Source: an uncultured Lachnospiraceae bacterium (GTDB lineage: Bacteria; Bacillota; Clostridia; Lachnospirales; Lachnospiraceae). From it: DNA of 64,000 nucleotides. The number at the start of each line of letters is the position of its first letter. The stretch's first letter is position 1. The stretch lies in assembly GCA_910583835.1 (NCBI GenBank), contig CAJTYM010000003.1:1-64000 (forward strand), given 5' to 3'. The translations under genes were made by a program, and so were the position numbers. Shown here piece after piece: positions 17,515 to 26,131 of the stretch. The notes beneath the pieces were generated by a model that saw only the letters and a list, made by a program, of their open reading frames with translations, had not been told where the DNA came from and did not search any database.

Positions 17515-18645
17515 TTATCTATTCTCTCTCAGGCTGTAGACAAAAGCAAGCACTTCCGCGACTGCCTGATACAATTCCGGCGGGACCTCCTGCCCAACAT
17601 CCACGTTGGCATAGAGCATTCGCGCCAGAGGCTTATTTTCTACAATTTCAATATGGTGTTCCTTAGCAACATCCTTTATCTTCTGGGCAAGGAAATTCTC
17701 GCCCTTTGCCACCACTACTGGCGCCGAATATTTCTGGGCATCATATTTAATCGCCACCGCATAATGCGTAGGGTTCGTTATGACCACATCCGCGCTGGGA
17801 AGGCTCTGCATCATACGGCGCTGGGAAGCTTCCCGCATCTTGGAACGCTGCCGCCCCTTGATTTCCGGATTTCCTTCCGTATTCTTATACTCGTCCTTGA
17901 CCTCCTGCTTTGTCATCTTCATATCTTCTTTAAACTTGTGTTTCTGATAGGCAAAATCTATAATCCCAATAAAGATATAAACCAAAGCAATCTTCAGTCC
18001 GGTATCAATCACTATCGTCCCCACCAAAAGCACTACCTGCAATAAGGGAATATCATATAGTAAAAAGAGTTCATTCTGGTGGTCTTTAATTGACGTATAA
18101 GCTACATAGATAATAACTATAATCTTCACAATGGATTTCAGCAATTCAAACAGCGAATCTTTGGAAAATATCCTCTTAAAACCGCTGAGCGGGTTTATCT
18201 TGCTGAACTTCGGCTTCATAGGCTTTGTCGTCACTTTCCATTTTATCTGCAGTATATTGCTCAGCAGCGCTATGGCAAAACCTATTGCCAGAAATGGCGC
18301 CATCGAAATTAATATCGTCACCATTACGTTTCTGATTAATGTGCTCGCCACAAACACAGACATTCCTCCGGCGCTCTCATCAATGAGTTCCGGTATCTTA
18401 TTATAAATCAGCGGAAATGAACCCATGAGACGTTCCCCGATAAAGGAAATGGACACCTTCATAATAACAAATAATGCCACCAGGCTGAAAGCATGGTTGA
18501 GCTCCTGGCTCTTTGACACCTGCCCTTCGTTCCTGGCATCTCTCAATTTCTTAGCGGTGGCCGGCTCTGTCTTCTCGCCGCCCTCGCCATCTTTTGCAAA
18601 CCATTGCAGATTATATTCTAACAAAAAATTGGGTTCTTTTCTCAC
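17515..18645 (-). CDS. flhB: Flagellar export switch protein FlhB
   Basis: FlhB is the export-gate protein that switches substrate specificity from hook to filament. The 376-residue product has four membrane helices (about 45-225) and a cytoplasmic domain with the autocleavage motif NPTH in VVITNPTHYAVAIKY. The start codon is GTG at 18645, one base after the fliR stop. A mildly extended N-terminus (about 20 residues ahead of GEKTEPATAKKLRDAR) is present. Context and motifs make the call secure. Confidence 0.97.
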   Translation of the reverse strand: MRKEPNFLLEYNLQWFAKDGEGGEKTEPATAKKLRDARNEGQVSKSQELNHAFSLVALFVIMKVSISFIGERLMGSFPLIYNKIPELIDESAGGMSVFVASTLIRNVMVTILISMAPFLAIGFAIALLSNILQIKWKVTTKPMKPKFSKINPLSGFKRIFSKDSLFELLKSIVKIIVIIYVAYTSIKDHQNELFLLYDIPLLQVVLLVGTIVIDTGLKIALVYIFIGIIDFAYQKHKFKEDMKMTKQEVKDEYKNTEGNPEIKGRQRSKMREASQRRMMQSLPSADVVITNPTHYAVAIKYDAQKYSAPVVVAKGENFLAQKIKDVAKEHHIEIVENKPLARMLYANVDVGQEVPPELYQAVAEVLAFVYSLRENR

Positions 18646-18646
18646 A

Positions 18647-19429
18647 TCAATACATTCCTTTAATTATCGAAACTATCATCCGTTTCATCTCCGTAAATAT
18701 AAAATCGGCAATGTCGGGAAGCAATACAATCGTAAGGAACATGATTCCCAGCCCCAACAGTATCTTAACCTGCATACCTACCGCAAACATATTCATCTGC
18801 GGCGCAACCTTTGCCATAATTCCCAATATACAGCTTAATATCATGCTGCAGGCAAAAATCGGCAAGGCGATACGGAAACCTATTACCATCATATCTGTCA
18901 TATACCTGAGCATGGAGCCCATCAAATGCTCCCAGTTAAACACCGTCCCATTGACTGGTATGATTCGGTATGTGTCTATCAGGGCGCGCAGGATATAATG
19001 GTGCATATCAGTTACAATAAGAAGCATCATGATAAAGTAATTATACATCGTGCCGGTAAGCCCTGTCTGTGAGCGCGTCATTGGGTCATACATATTCGCC
19101 ATAGCCAGCCCGATTTCCATATCAATCACTTTTCCTGAAAACACAATAATGGAATTACAAATATTTGCTGCATAGCCAATGAGCAACCCTGTAATTCCTT
19201 CCTTCAGAATGATAATGGCAAAGCCTATTACTCCAGAATATTCCAAAACTTCTTTCGGCTGTATTGTCTGAAACAGAACTATCGCCAAAAATACTGAAAA
19301 TCCAATCTTGACCCGATGAGGGGTATTATTCATCCCAAAAAACGGAGCAATGTATACAAAGGTTGCAACCCTTACCAGTATCATCAGAAAATATTCAAAT
19401 GTAAATAATGAAAACCCATAGTCTATCAT
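18647..19429 (-). CDS. fliR: Flagellar export protein FliR
   Basis: FliR is an integral membrane component of the export gate, forming the FliPQR core complex. The 260-residue product has multiple hydrophobic helices spread over its length and the conserved stretch EIGLAMANMYDPMTRSQ (about residues 104-120). It lies between fliQ and flhB with gaps of 11 bases and 1 base. No anomaly is seen. Confidence 0.95.
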   Translation of the reverse strand: MIDYGFSLFTFEYFLMILVRVATFVYIAPFFGMNNTPHRVKIGFSVFLAIVLFQTIQPKEVLEYSGVIGFAIIILKEGITGLLIGYAANICNSIIVFSGKVIDMEIGLAMANMYDPMTRSQTGLTGTMYNYFIMMLLIVTDMHHYILRALIDTYRIIPVNGTVFNWEHLMGSMLRYMTDMMVIGFRIALPIFACSMILSCILGIMAKVAPQMNMFAVGMQVKILLGLGIMFLTIVLLPDIADFIFTEMKRMIVSIIKGMY

Positions 19430-19440
19430 ACTGCTTCAAC

Positions 19441-19713
19441 CTATCGCAGATACAGCCCAAAATTGCTCCACAGCTCTACCATAAAATTGGAAAGCTGCTC
19501 CAGCATCCAGCCTCCTACCAGCATCATTCCCAGAAACACAGAGACAATCTTAGGAACAAAAGTCAACGTCTGCTCCTGGATGGAGGTAACAGTCTGAAAA
19601 ATACTGACGATAAGACCTATAATCAGAGAAATCAGCAGCAACGGCGCCGACACCCTGATAATCAGGAACAATGCCTCCCTGGCAATGTCCAATACCTGAC
19701 CTTCTGTTATCAT
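19441..19713 (-). CDS. fliQ: Flagellar export protein FliQ
   Basis: FliQ is a small export-gate subunit with two membrane helices. The 90-residue product shows them at about residues 14-36 and 52-74, with the family core GLIVSIFQTVTSIQEQTLTF. It lies between fliP and fliR, the usual order. Confidence 0.95.
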   Translation of the reverse strand: MITEGQVLDIAREALFLIIRVSAPLLLISLIIGLIVSIFQTVTSIQEQTLTFVPKIVSVFLGMMLVGGWMLEQLSNFMVELWSNFGLYLR

Positions 19714-19735
19714 GCGTATTCACCTCATTCTATCG

Positions 19736-20620
19736 TCAATAAAACGTTTTTACAAGATTTCCGATTACGAGATCCCAGCCGTCCGCAAGCACAAACAATA
19801 ATATCTTAAACGGCATGGAGATTGTTGTCGGCGGCAGCATCATCATACCCATAGACATAAGCACGGATGCCACAACCATGTCAATCACAATAAACGGAAT
19901 ATAAATCAAAAATCCAATGATGAAAGCTGTTCTCAATTCACTGACAATAAAGCTGGGGATGACTACATACATGGGAATGGGCTCCAAAGTCTCAGGTTCC
20001 CTCAAATCCATGCCTGTCATATCAATCTCCGCAATATCGCAGAAAAGCGCTAAATCTTTCCGCTGCATTTCCTTATACATAAATCTGCGGATTGGCTGTT
20101 CTGCTTCCTTCAAAGCCTCTTCCTGTGTAATCTCGCCGGCATCTAATGGCTCAAGGGCTTTTTCATTTATCTCAGAAAATACCGGATTCATGATAAACAA
20201 TGTCAAAAATAATGCCAACCCTACCAAAACCTGATTGGGCGGGGCTGTCTGTGTACCGACTGCCGTCCGCACAAAATGCAGGACTACGATAATCCTCGTA
20301 AAGGAAGTCAGCATAATCAGGATTGCCGGCGCAAGGGAAATAACAGTCAGGGTCAACAGAATCCTGACATTCCCTGACAAGCTCCCTTCGTCATTGTTCA
20401 CTATGATGGAAACACCATTCGTATTGTCTCCAGTGGCATCAGCCCTCTCGGTATTGGGCGGGTCAATCTCATTGGCCTCTCCAAGCGCCTCTTCCCTGAA
20501 CTGCTCCGCCGGGGTAGTTGCAAAAGCACTTTGTCCAAAAATCAAAAACAATGCCATCAATAGTGTAACTGTTCCAAAGGCAAAGGAAGTCCTGCAATAT
20601 ATTTTCTTTATTCTCTTCAT
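19736..20620 (-). CDS. fliP: Flagellar export protein FliP
   Basis: FliP forms the core of the export channel with FliQ and FliR. The 294-residue product has a signal peptide (about 1-34), then an unusually long acidic segment (about 35-82) before the first conserved helix LLTLTVISLAPAILIMLTSF. Other family hallmarks are TAPPNQVLVGLALFLT and SVLMSMGMMMLPPTTISMPF. Most of the extra length compared with a typical FliP of about 220-250 residues lies in that acidic exoplasmic segment. Confidence 0.96.
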   Translation of the reverse strand: MKRIKKIYCRTSFAFGTVTLLMALFLIFGQSAFATTPAEQFREEALGEANEIDPPNTERADATGDNTNGVSIIVNNDEGSLSGNVRILLTLTVISLAPAILIMLTSFTRIIVVLHFVRTAVGTQTAPPNQVLVGLALFLTLFIMNPVFSEINEKALEPLDAGEITQEEALKEAEQPIRRFMYKEMQRKDLALFCDIAEIDMTGMDLREPETLEPIPMYVVIPSFIVSELRTAFIIGFLIYIPFIVIDMVVASVLMSMGMMMLPPTTISMPFKILLFVLADGWDLVIGNLVKTFY

Positions 20621-20630
20621 AGTGTCCTGC

Positions 20631-21017
20631 CTACTTCCTTGGAATTTTATCTTTCAGCCTGCCCAAAATTTCCTGAAAGCTTTCGTTTACCTTAACTCCC
20701 CGTTCCTCCTGTGAAGGTTTCCAAACCAACTCTTCTTCCGTCAGCTCTGTCAATATATTTACAACGTCTTTGCACACAGAAATAACCAGATATTTCTTGC
20801 CCACCTGGATAATCTGAATAAACTTGTTATTGCTGACACGGAAAGTCTCTACAACCTGAATATTCTTATTCTGCATCATTCCCTGCTGATATTTGCCAAT
20901 CCATCTGGTTGTCAGATATGTAATAACCAACACAAACAGAAATATCAGCAGCACGCTAATCAGTTGGAAGAAACTTTCCCATCCTGAGAAAACCCCTGAC
21001 AAGACCATACTATCCAA
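20631..21017 (-). CDS. fliO: Flagellar biosynthesis protein FliO/FliZ
   Basis: FliO stabilises FliP during assembly of the export gate. The 128-residue product has a single N-terminal membrane helix (about 17-38) and a small cytoplasmic domain including VVETFRVSNNKFIQIIQVG. The gene overlaps the cheY stop region by 8 bases and precedes fliP, as in Bacillus, where the gene is called fliZ. Confidence 0.88.
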   Translation of the reverse strand: MDSMVLSGVFSGWESFFQLISVLLIFLFVLVITYLTTRWIGKYQQGMMQNKNIQVVETFRVSNNKFIQIIQVGKKYLVISVCKDVVNILTELTEEELVWKPSQEERGVKVNESFQEILGRLKDKIPRK

Positions 21018-21372
21018 CTACTTTTTTTACGGCTTCCAGCACACGTTCTGCCTGGAATGGCTTAACAATGAAGTCTTTTGCCCCTGACTGGATAGCCTCA
21101 ATAACCATTGCCTGCTGGCCCATCGCTGAACACATGATAATGCTGGCAGAGGGATCCGTTGACTTAATCTGTTTTAAAGCCTGGATTCCATCCATCTCAG
21201 GCATGGTAATATCCATCAGCACAAGATCCGGCTTAAGCTCATTATATTTTTCGACTGCCTTCAGTCCATTCTCTGCTTCACCGGCAATGTTGTAACCATT
21301 TTTCGTAAGAATGTCCTTAATCATCATTCTCATAAATGCTGCATCATCACAAATTAAAATATTCTTTGCCAT
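21010..21372 (-). CDS. cheY: Chemotaxis response regulator CheY
   Basis: CheY is a single-domain receiver that carries the signal from CheA to the motor switch. In its 120 residues the acidic pocket (D9, D10), the phospho-acceptor D54 in LVLMDITMPEMDG and the conserved lysine in FIVKPF are all present. It lies between fliY, whose product is a CheY-P phosphatase, and fliO, matching Bacillus order. Confidence 0.96.
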   Translation of the reverse strand: MAKNILICDDAAFMRMMIKDILTKNGYNIAGEAENGLKAVEKYNELKPDLVLMDITMPEMDGIQALKQIKSTDPSASIIMCSAMGQQAMVIEAIQSGAKDFIVKPFQAERVLEAVKKVVG

Positions 21373-21401
21373 GTCTTCTTCTCCTTGATATCACTTTTAT
21401 T

Positions 21402-22559
21402 TTAGTTGTTTATAATTTCAGTAATACGCACGCCGAAGCTTTCTTCAAGAACTACTACTTCGCCTTTGGCCACGTATTTACCGTTTACTAACACATCAAT
21501 CGGTTCTCCGGCAATCTTGTTCAATTCTATAATTGTGCCCGGGGCAAACTCCAAAATATCCTGGATAGATTTGCTGGTCCTTCCCAATTCCACCGTAACA
21601 TCCAGCGGAACATCCATAATCAGTCCGATATTCTCCTGCTGGGTAATCGGATTGAAATCTCCTGCAAATGCCTGGAACTGCACTGGCTGTGCATTCACCG
21701 GCTGCTGCGCATACATCGGCATGCCCATCATCGGCATCTGCTGTTGCATCTGCGGCTGCATTGGCATCTGCTGTTGCATCTGCGGTTGCTGCATCTGAGG
21801 CTGCATCGGCATCTGCTGTTGCATCTGCGGCTGTGGCTGTGGTTCAGGTTCTTTGTGGGCTGCGGCTGCCACTGCAGAACTATCTGCTTCCATTGTGTCG
21901 GAAACCCCTACACACATCTCTTTCGCAAAAGAAGCCGGGTATAACTGCATAATGGTGCTTTTCACCAAATCCCCAATCTCCATAAGGAAAGAAATCTTGA
22001 CAAACTGCCCTCCCAGGAACTCATCAATCTCTGTCCCATCGACTGTATCTTTCAAATCCACAAGATCGGCCGTTGGCGGGCTGATATCAATCATTTTATT
22101 TAACATGGAGGATAAGGAGGTTGCAGAACTTCCCATCATCTGATTCATGGCTTCACAAATTGCGCTCAAATGCAATTCACCAAGTTCTACTTCCGTATTG
22201 GTGCCATCTCCACCCATCATTAAATCAGTAATAATTTTTACATCCTGTTCTCGCAATACCAAAAGATTACTTCCATCTAAGCCTGTGGTATAGGCAATTC
22301 GGATAAACACACAAGGTCTTTCGTATTCCTCAACAATATCATCCCAAGTGGCAAAGGTTACTACTGGCGTGGAAATCTCCACTTTCCTGTTTACCAGGGA
22401 AAATAATGTTGTGGCTGCCGTCCCCATACTGATATTGGAAATTTCTCCTATGGCATCAATCTCATCTGAGGTCAATAAACTATTGCCATTGCCATCTGCT
22501 GCTCCGGCATCATCGCTCAACAGGGCACTAATTTCTTCCTGTGACAGAACTCCATCCAT
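21402..22559 (-). CDS. fliY: Flagellar motor switch phosphatase FliY
   Basis: FliY is a switch component that fuses a CheC-like CheY-P phosphatase to a FliN-like C-ring domain. Two phosphatase motifs are visible: IGEISNISMGTAATT (about 37-51) and ICEAMNQMMGSSATS (about 133-147). The C-terminal FliN/SpoA domain (about 310-385) contains VTVELGRTSKSIQDIL. Between them lies a Met/Gln/Pro-rich linker (about 240-285) made of repeats of QMQQQMPMQPQ, encoded by a near-perfect tandem DNA repeat. An N-terminal FliM-like LSQEEISALLS would bind CheY-P. Confidence 0.96.
   Translation of the reverse strand: MDGVLSQEEISALLSDDAGAADGNGNSLLTSDEIDAIGEISNISMGTAATTLFSLVNRKVEISTPVVTFATWDDIVEEYERPCVFIRIAYTTGLDGSNLLVLREQDVKIITDLMMGGDGTNTEVELGELHLSAICEAMNQMMGSSATSLSSMLNKMIDISPPTADLVDLKDTVDGTEIDEFLGGQFVKISFLMEIGDLVKSTIMQLYPASFAKEMCVGVSDTMEADSSAVAAAAHKEPEPQPQPQMQQQMPMQPQMQQPQMQQQMPMQPQMQQQMPMMGMPMYAQQPVNAQPVQFQAFAGDFNPITQQENIGLIMDVPLDVTVELGRTSKSIQDILEFAPGTIIELNKIAGEPIDVLVNGKYVAKGEVVVLEESFGVRITEIINN
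21718..21835 (-). repeat. Tandem repeat coding for the FliY Met/Gln/Pro linker
   Basis: The plus strand shows the string GGCATCTGCTGTTGCATCTG recurring several times with short spacers. On the coding strand this gives repeats of QMQQQMPMQPQ. Such repeats can expand or contract by slippage in multiples of three, changing linker length without breaking the frame. Confidence 0.8.
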
Positions 22560-22563
22560 AACT

Positions 22564-23544
22564 TCACTGCTCCTCTCTGATTACTGATGTAACTCTTACT
22601 GCATATCGATCTCCCGAAGCTCCAGGCAAAGCAGTAAATTTCTTGATGTTTCCAACATATACATTCAGCTCTTCTTCTACTTTGGTATCCAGGCGGATAA
22701 TATCCCCCACCTGAAGATTTATAAAATCGCTGACAGAAATGGAACTCTTACCCAAAACTGCCTTCACCGGCATGGGTGCTTTGGAAATCAAAGTCTCTAT
22801 AAGCTCTGTATATTCCTGATCCCCACGCTGTTGCATACTTGAAAACCAATACTTGGTATTCAGTCTGTCCATGACGTCTTCCAATGTCATATATGGCAGA
22901 CACACATTCATAAGCCCTTCTACATCCCCTATCTTCATATTGATTGTAATAATCGCAATCATCTCGCTAGGTGAGATAAACTGTGCAAACTGAGAATTGG
23001 TCTCAATCCTTTCCAGCCGGGGATGAATATCCGCCACATTTTTCCATGGCTCCCGCAGGAGATTGATGCACGCATTCATGATACGCTCAATAATTAAAAG
23101 TTCTATCTCCGAAAACTCACGACTCTTATCCAAAGGCTCTCCCAAGCCTCCCAGCATTCGGTCCACCATGGCATATCCCAAGTTCGTTGCCAGCTCTATA
23201 ATAATGCTGCCTGGCATGGGGTCAAAATTAACTACCCCCAAAAGCACCGGGTTAGAAAGCGCATTGGAAAACTCCGAATATGTAACTGCCTCTGAATTCA
23301 TCACCTCTACCTGAATATTCTTACGCAGATATCCGGGCAGGTTTGTGGACAATAGCCGCCCATAATGTTCAAATATAATCTCCATTGTCCGGAGATGTTC
23401 TTTGGAAAATTTCGCAGGCCGCGCAAAATCATAATCCTTTACCTGCTTTTCACCATTGTCCTTAATCTCCTCCGCATCCAGTTCCCCACTGTTCAATGCG
23501 TTCAGCAGACTGTCTATCTCATTTTGTGATAAGACCTCGCCCAT
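22564..23544 (-). CDS. fliM: Flagellar motor switch protein FliM
   Basis: FliM builds the C-ring and binds CheY-P. The 326-residue product has the N-terminal CheY-binding peptide VLSQNEIDSLLNAL, the middle CheC-like domain with MLGGLGEPLDKSREFSEIE, and a C-terminal SpoA domain with VLGKSSISVSDFINLQVGD. It sits 4 bases before fliY, and its length is typical of the family. Confidence 0.97.
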   Translation of the reverse strand: MGEVLSQNEIDSLLNALNSGELDAEEIKDNGEKQVKDYDFARPAKFSKEHLRTMEIIFEHYGRLLSTNLPGYLRKNIQVEVMNSEAVTYSEFSNALSNPVLLGVVNFDPMPGSIIIELATNLGYAMVDRMLGGLGEPLDKSREFSEIELLIIERIMNACINLLREPWKNVADIHPRLERIETNSQFAQFISPSEMIAIITINMKIGDVEGLMNVCLPYMTLEDVMDRLNTKYWFSSMQQRGDQEYTELIETLISKAPMPVKAVLGKSSISVSDFINLQVGDIIRLDTKVEEELNVYVGNIKKFTALPGASGDRYAVRVTSVIREEQ

Positions 23545-23575
23545 TCTTTTTCACCACCTGACATTTTGTCACTCT

Positions 23576-24103
23576 TTAGTTGCTGCCCTCTTCATAAGTA
23601 TAGGTTGGGAATGCCACACTTACAATGAAATCAGAATCGAACAGCTTGCGCAGGCTTACCATCACCTCATCCTGTAATTCCTTCTGACCATCTCTCATAT
23701 CTTCTATCGTATGGTTTGCTATTACTTTGATAACCTCATTCTTGATAAGGTCTTCATTCGCGGTAATTGCTTCAAGGCCTTTCTTGTAGCCCTTGTTCTT
23801 CTTATCCACTGCCAGCGATATGGAAACTTTCGCATAACTCTTCTTTCCGTCATCGCTCTTCAGATTGATAGTGAGAGCCTCACCCTCCGCAATTTTAACT
23901 GTCTCTACCTGATCCATCGGGATATCAATGGAAGCGCTCGCTTTACCGCCTTCCAGCTCAAGGTCAATAGCTGAACATACTTTGTTAATCAGCTCATTGG
24001 CTTTCTTCGTCTGCGGCACAACAGAAATCATCAGGATTGCAGTCAAAATCAGGTTTGCAAGTACCAGTGCCAGAATTAAGACACTCATTAAATTCTTTTT
24101 CAT
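23576..24103 (-). CDS. fliL: Flagellar basal-body protein FliL
   Basis: FliL is a single-pass membrane protein that surrounds the stator and strengthens motor torque. The 175-residue product has a membrane helix at about 6-28 and a periplasmic-type domain including KNEVIKVIANHTIEDMRDG. It lies between motB and fliM, consistent with a stator role. Sequence conservation in this family is low, so the call rests on architecture plus context. Confidence 0.85.
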   Translation of the reverse strand: MKKNLMSVLILALVLANLILTAILMISVVPQTKKANELINKVCSAIDLELEGGKASASIDIPMDQVETVKIAEGEALTINLKSDDGKKSYAKVSISLAVDKKNKGYKKGLEAITANEDLIKNEVIKVIANHTIEDMRDGQKELQDEVMVSLRKLFDSDFIVSVAFPTYTYEEGSN

Positions 24104-24117
24104 GATGTTTTTCCTTT

Positions 24118-24951
24118 CTAATTAGAATTATACGAATTGTATATCTTAATCTCCACCCTTCGGTTTCTTGCACGTCCTTCCGGCGTGGAGTTGTCTGCTA
24201 CCGGATTATATTCCCCGCAGCCTGCGGCATAAATCCTTCCGGGTTCTAACACCGTATGTTCCAAAATATAATCCTTCACCGCAAAAGCACGGTAAGCAGA
24301 TAGCACATCATTGTTCTCATATTTTGCATTGCTTATGGGAACATTATCGGTATGCCCCTCTATCTCAATCTGATTGCTGCTATAATTTTCTAATATTAAA
24401 GACAATTTGTCAACAAGTGGAAGCGCATCTTCACGAATTTGGGATTGTGCCGAGTCAAACAACAGGGCGCCGCTTAAGGTAATCCGTACAAACTGGGCGT
24501 TTACATCAACTTCTGCCTGGTCAGCAATCTGCTTTTGGGCAAGCATTTCTTCAATCTGCTCCGCCATCTCCTCAGACTCTTTCAGCCCTGCCGCTTCAAA
24601 TTCTTCTTTGAGTTCCTCATCTGCAGTCGGCTCCGTCTCCTTGTCCTTAGGCTCCGTCTCCTCCGCATCCGAAGAATTCGTCTCTTCCTTAAAATAATCA
24701 TCCAGCATTTCCAGCTGGCTGATACCGGTAGCAATCATCATTCCCTCACCGACTGAAGCCCCGCCGGAAGTCAGGATGCTGAAGCTGCTCTTTTGCATGG
24801 AATTGATAAGCTGTTCCCACTTATCCGCATCGACCGTTGACATGGCAAACAGTAATACGAAGAAGCACAGCAAAAGATTCATCAAGTCCGCAAACGTATT
24901 CAGCCACGATGCCTCTCCTCCGCTTGACTCTTCTACTCTTCTCTTTGCCAC
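24118..24951 (-). CDS. motB: Flagellar stator protein MotB
   Basis: MotB anchors the ion-driven stator to peptidoglycan. The 277-residue product has an N-terminal cytoplasmic tail, one membrane helix (about 18-41) with the ion-carrying D22 in NTFADLMNLLLCFFVLLFAM, a plug/linker region with an acidic low-complexity stretch (about 90-140), and a C-terminal OmpA-like domain with IEIEGHTDNVPIS and RARNRRVEIKI. Its start shares one base with the motA stop. The helix does not decide between proton and sodium coupling. Confidence 0.95.
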   Translation of the reverse strand: MAKRRVEESSGGEASWLNTFADLMNLLLCFFVLLFAMSTVDADKWEQLINSMQKSSFSILTSGGASVGEGMMIATGISQLEMLDDYFKEETNSSDAEETEPKDKETEPTADEELKEEFEAAGLKESEEMAEQIEEMLAQKQIADQAEVDVNAQFVRITLSGALLFDSAQSQIREDALPLVDKLSLILENYSSNQIEIEGHTDNVPISNAKYENNDVLSAYRAFAVKDYILEHTVLEPGRIYAAGCGEYNPVADNSTPEGRARNRRVEIKIYNSYNSN

Positions 24952-25745
24952 TATTCTTCACCTCCGCCCTGCTCGAGCATATTCTCACGCATTTTCGGTG
25001 ACAGGAAGGATTTCAGTTTTTCTTCTATGACACGGGGATTCTCTCCTGCCTGAATGGACAAAAGGCCCTCCACCGTAACTTCTTTAATCATAATCTCAGT
25101 TGCATTGTTAACTGAAAGCTTTGCCGAGGTCGGCGTACAGAGCCAGTTGGCGATGATGGAACCATATAACGTTGTAATCAGGGCAATCGCCATACTGGGT
25201 CCGACTGTGGAAGGGTCATCCATCAGCTTCAGCATGTTAATCAGACCAATCAGGGTACCAATCATACCCCAGGCAGGACCTAAAGCCGCCCATTTGTCCC
25301 AAAAGCCAATATTTGTCTTATGCCGGGATTCCACGCACATCAGGTCTGCTTCCATAATCCCTCTTACAAGTTCGGGGTCTGTACCGTCAACGACCAGCAT
25401 AACGCCCTTTTTCAAGAATTCATCTTCTATGCCGTTTGCTGCTTCCTCCAAAGCAAGAAGTCCTTCCTTTCTCGCTATGTTGGATAAATCAATAATATGC
25501 TTGATTACCTCGCCAACATCTGCCTTAGGTGTCTTGAACACCAGGGTAAAGCTCTTTAATCCATTAATGAAGTCTGCCATTGTATGCGATGCCAGCACAC
25601 CTGCCAGAGAACCGCCAATTGTAATAAATACAGAGTTCACATCAAAGAAGTTCCCCAACGCTGCCGGTCCCTGGTCTCCACTGATAATACCCAATAACAT
25701 CAGACCAATACCAAGTATAATTCCCAATAATGACGCTATATCCAA
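24951..25745 (-). CDS. motA: Flagellar stator protein MotA
   Basis: MotA forms the pentameric ring around MotB that generates torque. The product has four membrane helices (about 3-24, 35-52, 150-170 and 180-200) and a large cytoplasmic loop with RGIMEADLMCVESRHKT. A GTG at 25754 opens the frame, but the TTG at 25745 gives the family-typical start MDIASLLGIILG and has AGGTGG 5 bases upstream, so I prefer 25745. It is placed between flbD and motB inside the fla operon. Confidence 0.94.
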   Translation of the reverse strand: MDIASLLGIILGIGLMLLGIISGDQGPAALGNFFDVNSVFITIGGSLAGVLASHTMADFINGLKSFTLVFKTPKADVGEVIKHIIDLSNIARKEGLLALEEAANGIEDEFLKKGVMLVVDGTDPELVRGIMEADLMCVESRHKTNIGFWDKWAALGPAWGMIGTLIGLINMLKLMDDPSTVGPSMAIALITTLYGSIIANWLCTPTSAKLSVNNATEIMIKEVTVEGLLSIQAGENPRVIEEKLKSFLSPKMRENMLEQGGGEE

Positions 25746-25840
25746 TTCTTCCACCTGCCCTTTTCATCCATGAAATGTATTCTGTCCTTAAATAGCATAT
25801 CTCTCCGATACGCGCCCCCAGGTCATATCCTCAGGGCATA

Positions 25841-26050
25841 TTATTCCTTATCCAACCAGGGAAGACCGGTTGTCATGAATTCTCTCTTATACAATATTAC
25901 TAAATTTTTTATCTCTTGTCTACTTTCTTTTACAATTATTTTCTTCCCTGTTACAAAAGAAATGACAGTGTCCGGTGTCTCCTCCACGGATTCAATCAGC
26001 TCCGCATTGATTAAAACCTTAGATTCATTTAATTTTGTGACTTCTATCAT
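25841..26050 (-). CDS. swrD: FlbD/SwrD-family protein
   Basis: SwrD raises flagellar power by supporting stator function in Bacillus. The product is about 69 residues, starting MIEVTKLNESKVLINAELIE, with the family's TVISFVTGKKIIVKES core. In-frame codons upstream (to 26089) are unlikely to be used because they do not match the family. It lies between flgE and motA, which is the conserved place of this small gene. Confidence 0.88.
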   Translation of the reverse strand: MIEVTKLNESKVLINAELIESVEETPDTVISFVTGKKIIVKESRQEIKNLVILYKREFMTTGLPWLDKE

Positions 26051-26131
26051 GGGAAACCACCTTCCTAATTTGGGGGAACTATATAACACAGTCCCCCAAA
26101 TATGATTGTTAATTTATATTACGGCTGCCGG

